Origin: Arthrobacter sp. cf158
GTDB lineage: Bacteria; Actinomycetota; Actinomycetes; Actinomycetales; Micrococcaceae
Length of the DNA: 64,000 bases
NCBI RefSeq assembly: GCF_900106835.1
Contig: NZ_FNNR01000005.1
Span: forward strand, 264,019-328,018
Direction: 5' to 3'
Every line of letters begins with the position of its first letter. The first letter of the stretch is position 1. The position numbers and the translations under genes are program-made. The notes under the pieces were generated by a model. The model searched no databases. It worked only from the letters and a program-made list of their open reading frames with translations, and was not told the origin of the DNA. Positions 10,030 to 18,441 of the stretch are shown one piece after another.

Positions 10030-10699
10030 AGCTAAGGGCGACAAAAAGCAGAACCATGGGAAGTGATCTCGGTCCGGCCAATACGCCGAAGAGCCCGGTC
10101 AGGGTCAGTGTTGCACAGATGATGGTGACCCCGGCGGATCCGAACCGATCTGCTGCGCAGGCGGCGATGAATGAGCCGAATACTGCTGCGTCGGTGAGGG
10201 AGAAACGAAAAGTTCCAGGATTGAGCCGCGGTTTTCGAACAGTGTGGTGAATTTCTGGGACGGCTGGCCCTGGCGTGAGGGGCGTGATTGCGGGCCGGCG
10301 TCATGGCGGTGGTGATCGCTCCGCCGACGCCGATGCCGGTGATGAACCGGGCGAGTCCGAGGAGTTCGGGGTTGGGAGCCATGGAGGCCATTACAGCCCC
10401 GATTGAGAAAACGGTGGCGGCAGCGGCCATGACTTTGTGGCGGCCAAAGCGGTCAGCGAGGCTGGTTCCGAGCAGCACTCCGGTCAATGCACCGAGATAG
10501 ACGACGCCGCCCACTGTGCCGGTGGTCTGTTCGTCGATTCCAAGGTCTGGATCCTGGAGGGGACGACGGCCCCGAAGACGATGAGGTTGCAGCCTTCCAC
10601 GACCGTGACGAACATGCAGAGGGGGACGATGGTGGAATTGGAAAGGTATGGCCGAGCGGAGCGGCCGGTTTGGGGCTGCCCGGTTGCTGGACTTGTCAT
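10030..10699 (-). pseudogene. Decayed MFS permease (aromatic acid:H+ symporter type)
   Basis: Three pieces of an MFS protein occur on the minus strand in different frames. The N-terminus starts at the ATG at 10699 (MTSPATGQPQTG, then VVEGCNLIVFGAVVPS). A second piece upstream of 10514 reads GGVVYLGALTGVLLGTSLADRFGRHKV and on to RFITGIGVGGAITTAM. A C-terminal piece near 10030-10210 reads SFIAACAADRFGSAGVTII and SLPMVLLFVALS. The order matches one AAHS-family aromatic acid transporter with frameshifts near 10540 and 10290, a deletion in the middle and loss of the C-terminus. It belonged with the adjacent aromatic monooxygenase genes, so this cassette has lost its own uptake protein. Confidence 0.8.
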
Positions 10700-10749
10700 G
10701 GTGGGGTCCTTGAACAGGAAGGGATGGAACGTCGTTGTGCCTTGGAGGG

Positions 10750-11166
10750 TTAACGTGTGATCACCCGGTGCTCCGACCAGATAAGTCCGGCCGCAACGGG
10801 AGTGAAGCTGCCGGCGTAGTGACCGAGCGCCTCACAGACGGGAGCCGTGGGATCAGCCACGGACCATCGTTGGTAAATGGCGTTGTATTCGATGCGCTTC
10901 GTACCCGGCTCGATCGTCAGGTTGCTGACCAGGTGGCGGGTGCGCGACGGGTTTGGAAACATGGTGGCGAAGAATGCTGCGATCTTTCGGCGTTCCTGCA
11001 ACGGGGGGTTGTTTTTGAAGTGCAGTACGGCGTTGGCCAGCAGCGTTGCGGCTGTTTCCGGGTCCTGATTGTCTATGGCCCGGGTGTAGCGGGCCAGGCA
11101 TTCTTCGATGGTGTAGCGTATCTCCGGCAGCTCCGGGGCGCTGCCGGAGGTCGGGAACGTGGTCAT
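10750..11166 (-). CDS. SnoaL/NTF2-like small protein
   Basis: 138 residues with the NTF2-fold pattern: an N-terminal helix region EIRYTIEECLARYTRAIDNQDPETAATLL, then AIYQRWSVADP and the C-terminal strands SFTPVAAGLIWSEHRVITR. NTF2-like proteins act as small dehydratases, isomerases, hydroxylase subunits or scaffolds. It overlaps the FAD monooxygenase gene by 4 bases, so the two are translationally coupled and probably act on the same aromatic substrate. A similar pairing occurs at 32846-33247 in the second cassette. Confidence 0.75.
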   Translation of the reverse strand: MTTFPTSGSAPELPEIRYTIEECLARYTRAIDNQDPETAATLLANAVLHFKNNPPLQERRKIAAFFATMFPNPSRTRHLVSNLTIEPGTKRIEYNAIYQRWSVADPTAPVCEALGHYAGSFTPVAAGLIWSEHRVITR

Positions 11167-12791
11167 AGTGCGGCAGCGCTGAGACCGGACGTCTCAACGG
11201 CCTCGATCGGCGTGCCCAGATCCGAGAGGAAGTCGCGGACCAGCGTCTGAAGACCATCAACCCCGGCGACGCCGTAGATGTAGAAGTCGGGGCGGACGAG
11301 CACGGCATCGGCGCCGAGGGCATCGAACCACTGGCCATAGGCTCCGGTAGCGTCCACTGCTGTCGTATCCGAGGGCTCCTGGCCAAACTCGATGATCTGG
11401 AATCCGAGGCCTGTCAGTCCGCTGGCGGCATCTGAAGGCAGGTGGGCGCGGACGTCGGCATCTTTGAGCAGCAGTGTTCCGGAGGGAACGAAGACGTCAT
11501 CGAAGAGCGTCTGTCCGGCCCTGGCCTGGACAGGGGCCTGGATGGAGAGCGTGCCACCGCCGGCGTCGGCACGGTGCAGGCCATCACCGAGTTTGGGCAG
11601 CGGGCGGGGAGGAATCGAGGCGCCGTCGGCGATGTCCTTTGCCATCGCTGCGTCCCGCGTGGCAACGGCGCCGGGATCGGTCAGGCAGATGACTTCTCCG
11701 AGCTGCATGGACCGGTCGATGAAGTGGCGGACATGTTCGGAGCGTTCCGGGCCGTAGCTGTCCAGCAGTGAATCGGGCGCCAGGTCCCGCAGGATCAGGT
11801 CGAGCTTCCATTCGAGGTTGGCAACATCGCGCAGACCCGAGCACATGCCTTGCCCGGCGAAGGGTGGCATCAGGTGCGCGGAGTCTCCGGCCAGGAGCAG
11901 GCGGCCGCGGCGCCACTCGTCGCACCAGCGTGCCTGGAAAGTGTAGACGGTGTGGCGTTCCATTTTGGCGGTCTCGGGGGTGACGCCCCACGGCCGCAGG
12001 AGTTCCCACGCCCGTCTTTCGTTGTTCAGTTCGTCCTTAGTCTCGTGTTCGAGGCGCATGAATTCAAAGCGTCGGCGCCCGGGGCCGCCCGGGACGACGG
12101 TGGTGGGCCGATCGGGGTCGCAGAATTGGGACGCGGGAGGGCTGATCTGCAGCGGCGTCAGAGGGATGAGGTCTACGACGAGCCAGTCGTGGAAGTATCC
12201 AAGGTCGGTCATCGGTGTGCCGATCCAGTCCCTGACCTTACTGTTGGCGCCGTCGGCGCCGACGACGTAACGGGCGTTGAGCTCGCGGCGTTCGTCGGCG
12301 GCGTTGCGGATCTGCAGCAGGACCCTGTCTTCAGTTTCGGTGTGGGTGATAGCTTCCCATCCGCGCAGAATGGTCACCGAGGGAAGGGCCATGACCTTGG
12401 CGTCGAGGAAGTTTTCCATTCCGGGCTGGTAGAAAAAATTGCTGACATTCCAGCCGGAGGGACCGGCTCCGCGCCAGTCCAAGTGCAAGAGTGTCTCTTG
12501 ATTGGCGTTGCGCCATTCGTAGAAATCGTCGTAGGGCTCTACAACCTCGGCCATGATGTCCGGCCCGGCTCCTACAGACTGGAAGATGCGGCCGATTTCG
12601 TCGTCGAAGTGTACGGCCCGGGGGAGCGGGTAGACCCCTTCCTGGCGTTCGATCACGGCCACGCGGTGACCGCGACGGCCCAGTTGCAGGGCGAGCAGTC
12701 GCCCGACGGGTCCGTAACCGACGATGACTACATCGAAGTGCTCGTCTTGAGCTGCCGTAGTTTGGGCGTCTTTGCCCGGTGAGTGGCTCAT
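11163..12791 (-). CDS. FAD-dependent aromatic monooxygenase (MhpA/PheA family)
   Basis: 542 residues with all three flavin hydroxylase signatures: the FAD dinucleotide motif VVIVGYGPVGRLLALQLGRR (Gly25, Gly27, Gly30), the DG motif YVVGADGANSKVRDW, and the GD motif LLLAGDSAHLMPPFAGQGMCSG. A C-terminal thioredoxin-like tail is also present. Relatives hydroxylate phenols such as 3-(3-hydroxyphenyl)propionate using NAD(P)H. It shares an operon with the SnoaL-like gene and once with an MFS permease, and is transcribed divergently from the IclR/CoA-transferase side. An IclR-type operator sits 50 bases upstream. The natural substrate cannot be named from sequence. Confidence 0.9.
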   Translation of the reverse strand: MSHSPGKDAQTTAAQDEHFDVVIVGYGPVGRLLALQLGRRGHRVAVIERQEGVYPLPRAVHFDDEIGRIFQSVGAGPDIMAEVVEPYDDFYEWRNANQETLLHLDWRGAGPSGWNVSNFFYQPGMENFLDAKVMALPSVTILRGWEAITHTETEDRVLLQIRNAADERRELNARYVVGADGANSKVRDWIGTPMTDLGYFHDWLVVDLIPLTPLQISPPASQFCDPDRPTTVVPGGPGRRRFEFMRLEHETKDELNNERRAWELLRPWGVTPETAKMERHTVYTFQARWCDEWRRGRLLLAGDSAHLMPPFAGQGMCSGLRDVANLEWKLDLILRDLAPDSLLDSYGPERSEHVRHFIDRSMQLGEVICLTDPGAVATRDAAMAKDIADGASIPPRPLPKLGDGLHRADAGGGTLSIQAPVQARAGQTLFDDVFVPSGTLLLKDADVRAHLPSDAASGLTGLGFQIIEFGQEPSDTTAVDATGAYGQWFDALGADAVLVRPDFYIYGVAGVDGLQTLVRDFLSDLGTPIEAVETSGLSAAAL

Positions 12792-12840
12792 GGGTGTTTG
12801 CTCTCCGCTTCCATCGCTGTTTCCCAGAGGAAAGGCTTAC

Positions 12841-12857
12841 TGTCCGCTTGGCGGACA
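12841..12857. promoter_or_regulatory. IclR-type operator upstream of the monooxygenase gene
   Basis: A perfect inverted repeat, TGTCCGC-TTG-GCGGACA, 50 bases before the monooxygenase start. Its core GTCCG-N5-CGGAC recurs at 13836-13850 on the other side of the IclR gene, and is absent in obvious form elsewhere in this cassette, which points to one regulator binding both. Confidence 0.7.
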
Positions 12858-12946
12858 CGTGTACGTTTTATTGAAACGATGGTGACAGAAGGCGAAGAGG
12901 CGTGTCAAGAGTCACGCGGTGGGGGCTGAGTAATTTGGTTCAGGCC

Positions 12947-13750
12947 TTAGGGTTTCAGGGACTTTGCCGGTCGGGACTGCCAGCGCGCCCAGTCCTTCCC
13001 GACGGCTGCGGCCGCCTCCTGCAGCATGGGCAGGTACTCGGAGGTCAGCTTTTCCACGCTCGTTTCCTGAGCCTGGACTGTAATGTTCATCGATGCGCGA
13101 ACCGCATTTTCGCCGTCGCGCACTCCTACGGAGATGGAGCGGACACCCGGGGCCAGTTCCTCGTCCGCCAGCGCCCACCCCCGATGGCGGACGTCTGCAA
13201 GAATCTGCAGGATGCGTTTCTCATCCAGCTGGCTTGGTGCCGGTACGCTTGATCGGGAAGGCTGAGACAAGACCCGCAGTGCGTCCTGAGGGGCGAGGGC
13301 GGCGAGGAGAATTTTTCCCTGGGAGGTCAGCATCGCTGGGAATCTTGTCCCTACGTCAACCCTGAGTGCGATCAGTTTGGGCACGGCGACCCGGGCTACA
13401 TAAATGATGTCGGAGCCATCGAGCTGAGCCATGGAGGAGGACTCGCCGGTCTTTCCCACAAGATCTTCCAAATGGGGCCGGGCCATGTCCCAGAGCCCGA
13501 GTGCCCCGATGTAGGCCATTCCAAGCTCCAAGACCTTAGGTGTCAGGGTGAAGGCGCCATTGGTTGCCCTGACATAGTCGAGCTCTTCCAGGGTGAGAAG
13601 GATTCTTCTGGCCGTGGGGCGTGCCAGGTCCGCGGCCTGTGCCACCTGACTCAGGCTCATATGCGGCTGGTCTGTTGAAAAGCACCGCAGGACATCCAAG
13701 CCGCGCGCCAAAGCCTCTATGAAGTCTGGACCTGTTCCCCGTTGCGCCAT
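12947..13750 (-). CDS. IclR-family transcriptional regulator
   Basis: 267 residues. The N-terminal winged helix reads LARGLDVLRCFSTDQPHMSLSQVAQAADLARPTARRILLTLEELDYV, and the C-terminal effector domain ends with SMNITVQAQETSVEKLTSEYLPMLQEAAAAVG. The ATG at 13750 has GGAGG 6 bases ahead and is preferred over an upstream in-frame start. It is close to the PcaR/PobR group that controls protocatechuate-type pathways. The gene lies between the monooxygenase operon (same strand) and the CoA-transferase operon (opposite strand), and a matching operator occurs before each of these operons, so it very probably regulates both in response to an aromatic acid. Confidence 0.9.
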   Translation of the reverse strand: MAQRGTGPDFIEALARGLDVLRCFSTDQPHMSLSQVAQAADLARPTARRILLTLEELDYVRATNGAFTLTPKVLELGMAYIGALGLWDMARPHLEDLVGKTGESSSMAQLDGSDIIYVARVAVPKLIALRVDVGTRFPAMLTSQGKILLAALAPQDALRVLSQPSRSSVPAPSQLDEKRILQILADVRHRGWALADEELAPGVRSISVGVRDGENAVRASMNITVQAQETSVEKLTSEYLPMLQEAAAAVGKDWARWQSRPAKSLKP

Positions 13751-13835
13751 CGCGCACCTCCTTTTGCTTTTGGTGAGCCTTGACACATCCGCGCCAAAAG
13801 CTCATTCTATAAATATCTCACATCTTCGGACGGTT

Positions 13836-13850
13836 GTCCGCTAGACGGAC
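13836..13850. promoter_or_regulatory. IclR-type operator upstream of the CoA-transferase operon
   Basis: Inverted repeat GTCCG-CTAGA-CGGAC located 29 bases before the CoA-transferase start. Same core and spacing as the copy at 12841-12857. An AT-rich stretch (ATAAATATC) just upstream could be part of the promoter. Confidence 0.65.
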
Positions 13851-13878
13851 GGTGAGTTTGAAGCCGAAAGGAACCACT

Positions 13879-15093
13879 GTGACTAGCCACTCCCATCTGG
13901 AGGCCGCCAAAGCCCGGACGGCCCGCCCCCTGGACGGGATCATCATCGCCGACTTCTCCCGCGTTCTGGCCGGGCCCTATGCCACCATGCTCCTGGCTGA
14001 CATGGGCGCCGAAGTCATCAAAGTCGAAAGCCCGGGCGGGGATGACACCCGCTCGTGGGTGCCCCCGGTCCGGCCCGACGGAGTGTCGACCTACTACTCG
14101 GCCATCAACCGCAACAAAAAATCCGTCGTGCTGAACCTGAAGGAAGCGGACGACCTCGCCGCGGCCAAGGAGCTCGCCGCCCGCGCCGACGTCGTCATCG
14201 AAAATTTCAAGCCCGGCGGACTTAAACGGTTCGGACTGGACTACGGCTCGGTCAGGGAACGCAACAAGGCCGTCATTTACTGCTCTATTAGCGGATTTGG
14301 CACGGCCGAAGGCGCCGACCTTCCTGGTTATGACCTGATCGTCCAAGCGATGTCCGGGCTCATGAGCCTCACCGGTGACCCAAATGGGGAACCCTACCGC
14401 GCCGGCATCAGCGTCTTCGACGTCATGGCAGGGCTGCATTCGACCATCGGCATCCTCGCCGCCCTGCACCACCGCGACCGCACCGGCGAGGGTCAAAATA
14501 TAGAGACGAGCCTTATGGCCTCGGCCATGAGCGGGCTTGTCAATCAAACCTCCGCCTATGTTGCTGGGGGCGTCACGCCCTTCAGGATGGGCAACGCCCA
14601 CCCGAGCCTGTTCCCCTACGAAGCATTGCCAACCAAGGACGATGACCTGATCATCACCGCCGGGAACAACGCACAGTTCCGTAAGCTCTGCGCCGTACTG
14701 GACGTGCCCGAACTCGCCGACGATGAGCGGTTTGCCGACAACGCCGACCGTACACGGCTCCGCGAAGAACTCCGCCCCCTGCTGGTGGAACGGCTGAAGA
14801 CCCGGACCGCCGAAGAATGGTTCGGGAAGCTGAACAAAGCCGGCGTTCCCAACGGACCTATCAACACCATCAAACAAGGCGTTGAATACGCCCAGAATCT
14901 CGGGCTGCAGCCCGTGGTCCAGGTGGGCGCCGGCGCCAAAACCGTCCCGGGCGTGCGCAACCCTATTACGTTCTCTGCAACCCCGGCACGGTACGATCTG
15001 GCACCGCCGGAGCTAGGCGAACACACCGATGAGATCCGTGCCTGGCTTGCTGCCGCCGCCGTCCCGACCGCTTCAACCCCTGGAGAATCATGA
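13879..15093 (+). CDS. Family III CoA-transferase (CaiB/BaiF)
   Basis: 404 residues. Family III hallmarks are DFSRVLAGPYATMLLADMGAEVIKVE at the N-terminus, RNKKSVVLNLK, and the catalytic Asp152 in GYDLIVQAMSGLMSLTGD. The frame is open to 13834, across the operator, but GTG at 13879 with GAAAGGA 6 bases upstream is the better start. These enzymes move CoA between organic acids through an aspartyl-CoA intermediate. The stop overlaps the lyase-like gene by 4 bases, so the likely role is activating an acid made from the ring-cleavage product so that the next enzyme can split it. Confidence 0.9.
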   Translation: MTSHSHLEAAKARTARPLDGIIIADFSRVLAGPYATMLLADMGAEVIKVESPGGDDTRSWVPPVRPDGVSTYYSAINRNKKSVVLNLKEADDLAAAKELAARADVVIENFKPGGLKRFGLDYGSVRERNKAVIYCSISGFGTAEGADLPGYDLIVQAMSGLMSLTGDPNGEPYRAGISVFDVMAGLHSTIGILAALHHRDRTGEGQNIETSLMASAMSGLVNQTSAYVAGGVTPFRMGNAHPSLFPYEALPTKDDDLIITAGNNAQFRKLCAVLDVPELADDERFADNADRTRLREELRPLLVERLKTRTAEEWFGKLNKAGVPNGPINTIKQGVEYAQNLGLQPVVQVGAGAKTVPGVRNPITFSATPARYDLAPPELGEHTDEIRAWLAAAAVPTASTPGES

Positions 15094-15920
15094 ATCCCAC
15101 CCTCGAGCAGGAAAAGCTGCAGTTCCCGACTTCACTGGGAACCTCTTCCGCCACAGAAATCCGCCTCTTGGGCCAGGACCTCGCCGCGGACCTGATGGGC
15201 AAAGCCAGCTTCGGCGAACTCGCCTTCTGGCTCGTCGCCATGCGCCGCCCCACCACTGGCGAGCTGCGTGTCTTTGAATCCGTTCTAGTGGCACTTGCCG
15301 ACCACGGTTTCACGCCCACAGCCATCGCCGCCCGGCTCACCTACCTGAGCGCCCCCGATTCCCTCCAGGGAGCCATGGCCGCCGGCCTGCTCGGCGGCGG
15401 CTCCCGGTTCCTCGGTGTCACCGAAGACTGCGGCCAGTTCCTCGCCACGACCCTCGCAGCCCACAAGGAGAACCTCCCGGACACCGATGCGGGTTGGGAT
15501 GACCTCGCACTGGGTGCCATCACCGCCCAGCGTGCTGCCGGCAAATTCGTCCCCGGACTGGGCCACCCGAACCACAAGGAGGGCGACCCCCGGACGCCGG
15601 TGCTGATCGGCATCGCCGAGGAGGAAGGCCTGCGCGGGCCACATCTGCGCCTGTTCGAAGCCATTGGCCGGATGAGCGAAAAGGCCCTTGGCCGCACATT
15701 GCCGCTCAACGGCGCTGGCGTCTGCGGTGCCGCCCTGGCCGACCTCGGCCTGCCACCCGAACTGCTCCGAGGTTTCGCCCTCCTCGCCCGCGCTGCAGGG
15801 TTGCTCGGGCAGATAGCCGAGGAACGGCGCAACCCCATAGCAAACGAGATCTACATGGCAGTGGACCGGAACGCCGTCTATGTCGACCCGCAGTCACCCG
15901 CAGCACTGGAAGACATTTAA
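15090..15920 (+). CDS. Citryl-CoA lyase-like protein (citrate synthase fold)
   Basis: 276 residues, matching the short citrate synthase-like/citryl-CoA lyase branch rather than full citrate synthase (about 370-430). Conserved stretches include the active-site-type motif GLGHPNHKEGDPR near residue 155 and LPLNGAGVCGAALADLGLP near residue 205. Members cleave or form the C-C bond of tertiary hydroxy acyl-CoA thioesters. Coupled to the CoA-transferase by a 4-base overlap and followed by LigB/LigA, it probably cleaves the CoA ester of a hydroxy-tricarboxylate-like intermediate. This reaction is inferred from context and could instead be a condensation. Confidence 0.75.
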   Translation: MNPTLEQEKLQFPTSLGTSSATEIRLLGQDLAADLMGKASFGELAFWLVAMRRPTTGELRVFESVLVALADHGFTPTAIAARLTYLSAPDSLQGAMAAGLLGGGSRFLGVTEDCGQFLATTLAAHKENLPDTDAGWDDLALGAITAQRAAGKFVPGLGHPNHKEGDPRTPVLIGIAEEEGLRGPHLRLFEAIGRMSEKALGRTLPLNGAGVCGAALADLGLPPELLRGFALLARAAGLLGQIAEERRNPIANEIYMAVDRNAVYVDPQSPAALEDI

Positions 15921-15996
15921 ACCAAAAGGGCCGTCACGGCCCGTAGCCGATCCCGGCCGCTCCCGGAGCACGCCGGCCGCAATCAAAGGAGATGCA

Positions 15997-16938
15997 ATGG
16001 CTGAACTGACAGCCGTACTGGCCAGCACCCACCACCCGTTCTACCTCAAAGCCACCACCGCGCCCCCGGAAGAACGCATCCCTCAGGCCGACGAGTGGAA
16101 ACGCAAAGTCGAGGCCTACCGGGAAACGCTCACCGCGGCCGAACCGGACATCCTTGTCATGGTCGGCGCGGACCACTTCCACCAGTTCTTTCTGGACAAT
16201 TACCCGACCTTCATGATTGGCAAACAGAATAAATACGACGCCACCTTTTACAACGAGGAGCGCGAGTTTGGCATCCCGAAGTACGTGCTCGAGGGGGATG
16301 TTGCCTTCTCCAATTTCATGCATCAGGGCCTACTGGACCGTGGCTTCGACTTCTCGTTCAGCCACGAACTAAAAATTGACCATTCCATCATCTGTCCGAT
16401 CATCACCGTACGCCCGGACGCTGACCTGCCGGTGGTTCCGATCTACACCAATATCTTCGCTCCACCGCTGCCCTCACCAAAACGGTTCTGGGACCTTGGC
16501 CGAGCCATCCGCCAGGTGATCGATGAATACCCGACGGACAAGAACATCGCGGCGATCGGAACCGGCCATCTAAGCCTGGAACTTGGCGGGCCCCGGCAGT
16601 TCGGCGAGCACGGGCCCGACCCGGAATTTGACCGCCAGGCCATTGAATGGCTCTCCACCGGCAACATTGATGCCATCCTGGAAAACGTCACGCATGAATC
16701 CATGTCCGGGGCTGGCAACGCCACCCACGGCTTTATGGACCTGATCCTGATGATGGGTATCGCCGGCCCCGAAAACGCCGACTACGTGGACCAGCTGGAT
16801 TTGTATCACACCAGGGAAATGTTCATGACGTGGTACCCGAACAAGAACGGGAGACAGGCCGCCGCGGCCGAGCAGTCAGCCGCCGTATCCGGTGGCACCG
16901 CCGGACCCGTCACTGCCAAAGTAGGTGTCACAGCGTGA
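15997..16938 (+). CDS. Extradiol dioxygenase catalytic subunit, LigB type
   Basis: 313 residues starting at ATG 15997, behind a good AAAGGAG ribosome site. It has type II extradiol dioxygenase features: His12/His13 in STHHPFYL and His60/His62 in VGADHFHQFF, equivalent to the iron-binding histidines of LigB, and GTGHLSLELGGPRQFGEHG further on. These enzymes open catechol, protocatechuate or gallate-type rings next to the hydroxyls with non-haem Fe(II) and O2. The stop overlaps the LigA-like gene by 4 bases, giving a two-subunit enzyme. The substrate is probably the product of the cassette's FAD hydroxylase. Confidence 0.88.
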   Translation: MAELTAVLASTHHPFYLKATTAPPEERIPQADEWKRKVEAYRETLTAAEPDILVMVGADHFHQFFLDNYPTFMIGKQNKYDATFYNEEREFGIPKYVLEGDVAFSNFMHQGLLDRGFDFSFSHELKIDHSIICPIITVRPDADLPVVPIYTNIFAPPLPSPKRFWDLGRAIRQVIDEYPTDKNIAAIGTGHLSLELGGPRQFGEHGPDPEFDRQAIEWLSTGNIDAILENVTHESMSGAGNATHGFMDLILMMGIAGPENADYVDQLDLYHTREMFMTWYPNKNGRQAAAAEQSAAVSGGTAGPVTAKVGVTA

Positions 16939-17300
16939 GCAAGTACTACGTCAACAAATTCCTGTACACGGTGGACCGCGACCCCCGATGGGTAGCACGC
17001 TACAAGGAAGATCCCGCCAGAGCACTCGCGGACTGGGAAAAAGACGTCGGCATATGGCTCAATGATGTCGAGAAAACCTCATGGGTGTCCTTCACTGACG
17101 AGGAACGCCAGGCGCTGATCAACCAGGACTACGTTTGGCTGTTCGAAAACGGCGCCCACTTCTTCCTTTCGCTGACACTCTTTGTCGCCGTCTTTGAAGA
17201 GGACTACACCAGAGAACATGGGCCTCTTTCCTTCCAAAGGGAATTTGCCAGGAAGCTGGACCACTGGCTGGGTAAGGACTACCCGTCCGTAGCCCTCTAA
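16935..17300 (+). CDS. Extradiol dioxygenase small subunit, LigA type
   Basis: 121 residues starting at a GTG that overlaps the LigB stop. The sequence is all-helical in character and matches LigA (PF07746) in size and content: VNKFLYTVDRDPRWVARYKEDP, the ALADW stretch, LTDEE-like FTDEERQALINQDYVWLFENGAHFFL. In LigAB the small subunit caps the active site. This is the last gene of the operon, followed by a strong hairpin. Confidence 0.85.
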   Translation: MSKYYVNKFLYTVDRDPRWVARYKEDPARALADWEKDVGIWLNDVEKTSWVSFTDEERQALINQDYVWLFENGAHFFLSLTLFVAVFEEDYTREHGPLSFQREFARKLDHWLGKDYPSVAL

Positions 17301-17363
17301 GGAACGGGTGGATGCCGATCCGGTGGTCTATTTGATATGGATCACTCTGACCGGTTCTGAAGA

Positions 17364-17393
17364 TGGGCCCTTCGCCAGGCGGCGAAGGGCCCA
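17364..17393 (+). terminator. Hairpin terminator of the LigAB operon
   Basis: A 13-bp perfect stem, TGGGCCCTTCGCC and GGCGAAGGGCCCA, with a 4-base loop, 63 bases after the LigA stop. No T run follows. The remaining intergenic bases up to about 17600 hold no gene. Confidence 0.65.
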
Positions 17394-17600
17394 GGCTAGG
17401 ACGTGACGAGGCGAACCTGGTGCCTCATTGACCGTAACTGGAACCTATCCTCCGCTTCAACCCACCCTCGGGCCGTACCCGCCAGTTCGACGGAGGTCGC
17501 GTTCCGACTACTACATGGCAATTAGTAGGCGGCCCCTGCACTTCCCGGTCGGGGAGGTCTCAAGGTCCATACAGGTTGGCCGGTACCTCGATTCAGCACG

Positions 17601-18220
17601 TTAGCTCGTGTAGGGGTCGGTGATGCCGATGTATTGGGTGGTGGTGTACTCGGCGACCCCTTTGGAGCCGCCCTTTGCGGCCGAGGCCTGACTGCTTGAC
17701 CCCGCCGAACGGTGCCGCGGCATTGGAGTTCACGCCGGCGTTGAAGCCAACCATGCCGAACTCGATCTGTTCGGCCACGTGCAACAGCTTGTTGTGTCCC
17801 GGTTGTGAAGGTAGGACGCCGCGCCGTAATCGCTGGCGTTGGCCAGCCGGATGGCGTCCTCTTCGGTGCTGAACGTGGTGACCGCGGCGACGGGGCCGAA
17901 GATCTCCTGACGGAGGATGGCGGCATCGTTGGGGACGTTAGCCAGGATGGTGGGCTGGTAGAAGTAGCCGGGACCGTCAACCGGCGCGCCGCCGGTGACG
18001 GTGGTGGCTCCGGCCCCGACGGCGGCACTCACCAGGGGCTACCTTGCGGGTAGCCATGGCGAGCGGGAAATTCGATGGTGTGATCAGCAGGCACGGGCCC
18101 GCGGGTTTGTGCTGGACCAGAATTTTGTTCTTGCCCTTCGGCGCGGCGAGATAGCGGCCGTAATCACGGACAGTTTCTTCGGAGAACCATCGCAGGAATT
18201 CGGCGCCATAGGCGACTTCA
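17601..18220 (-). pseudogene. Remnant of a succinate-semialdehyde dehydrogenase gene
   Basis: Minus-strand pieces match the intact dehydrogenase at 54077-55558. The upstream piece encodes EVAYGAEFLRWFSEET, GKNKILVQHKPAGPCLLITP and NFPLAMATRK. It then jumps directly to the C-terminal region ([44 protein letters not shown]) and ends with the stop at 17601 after YIGITDPYT. The start, roughly 600 bases encoding the middle of the protein including the catalytic Glu and Cys, and several frames are lost. It is a dead paralogue or an older allele of the downstream gene. Confidence 0.85.
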
Positions 18221-18441
18221 TTGTTTCTTGTCTTTTTTGGCTCACCTTGCAGGGCTGCCCGGCGCGGAAGGCCGGTTCCCGGATTTCAGTCAGGATTGAT
18301 TCTGTCCCCTAACAGGCCGGCCACGCATCAGGAGACGTCGGCACGGTCAAGCCGGTTCAGCCAGGACACTCACCCGGTGACACTCACCGCGGCGGCAGTA
18401 GCGCAGGCTGGGGCGTCCAATCAGCGAATCTCAGGTGACGT
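18221..18441. other. Intergenic stretch, nothing recognised
   Basis: The plus frame is open in part, but there is no start signal, motif or neighbour match. It is probably debris beyond the lost 5' end of the dehydrogenase pseudogene. Confidence 0.4.

Noticed and set aside
10735..11250. Long plus-strand frames opposite the SnoaL and FAD monooxygenase genes (also 11850-12782)
   Set aside because: Mirror frames of clearly homologous minus-strand genes with conserved flavin motifs.
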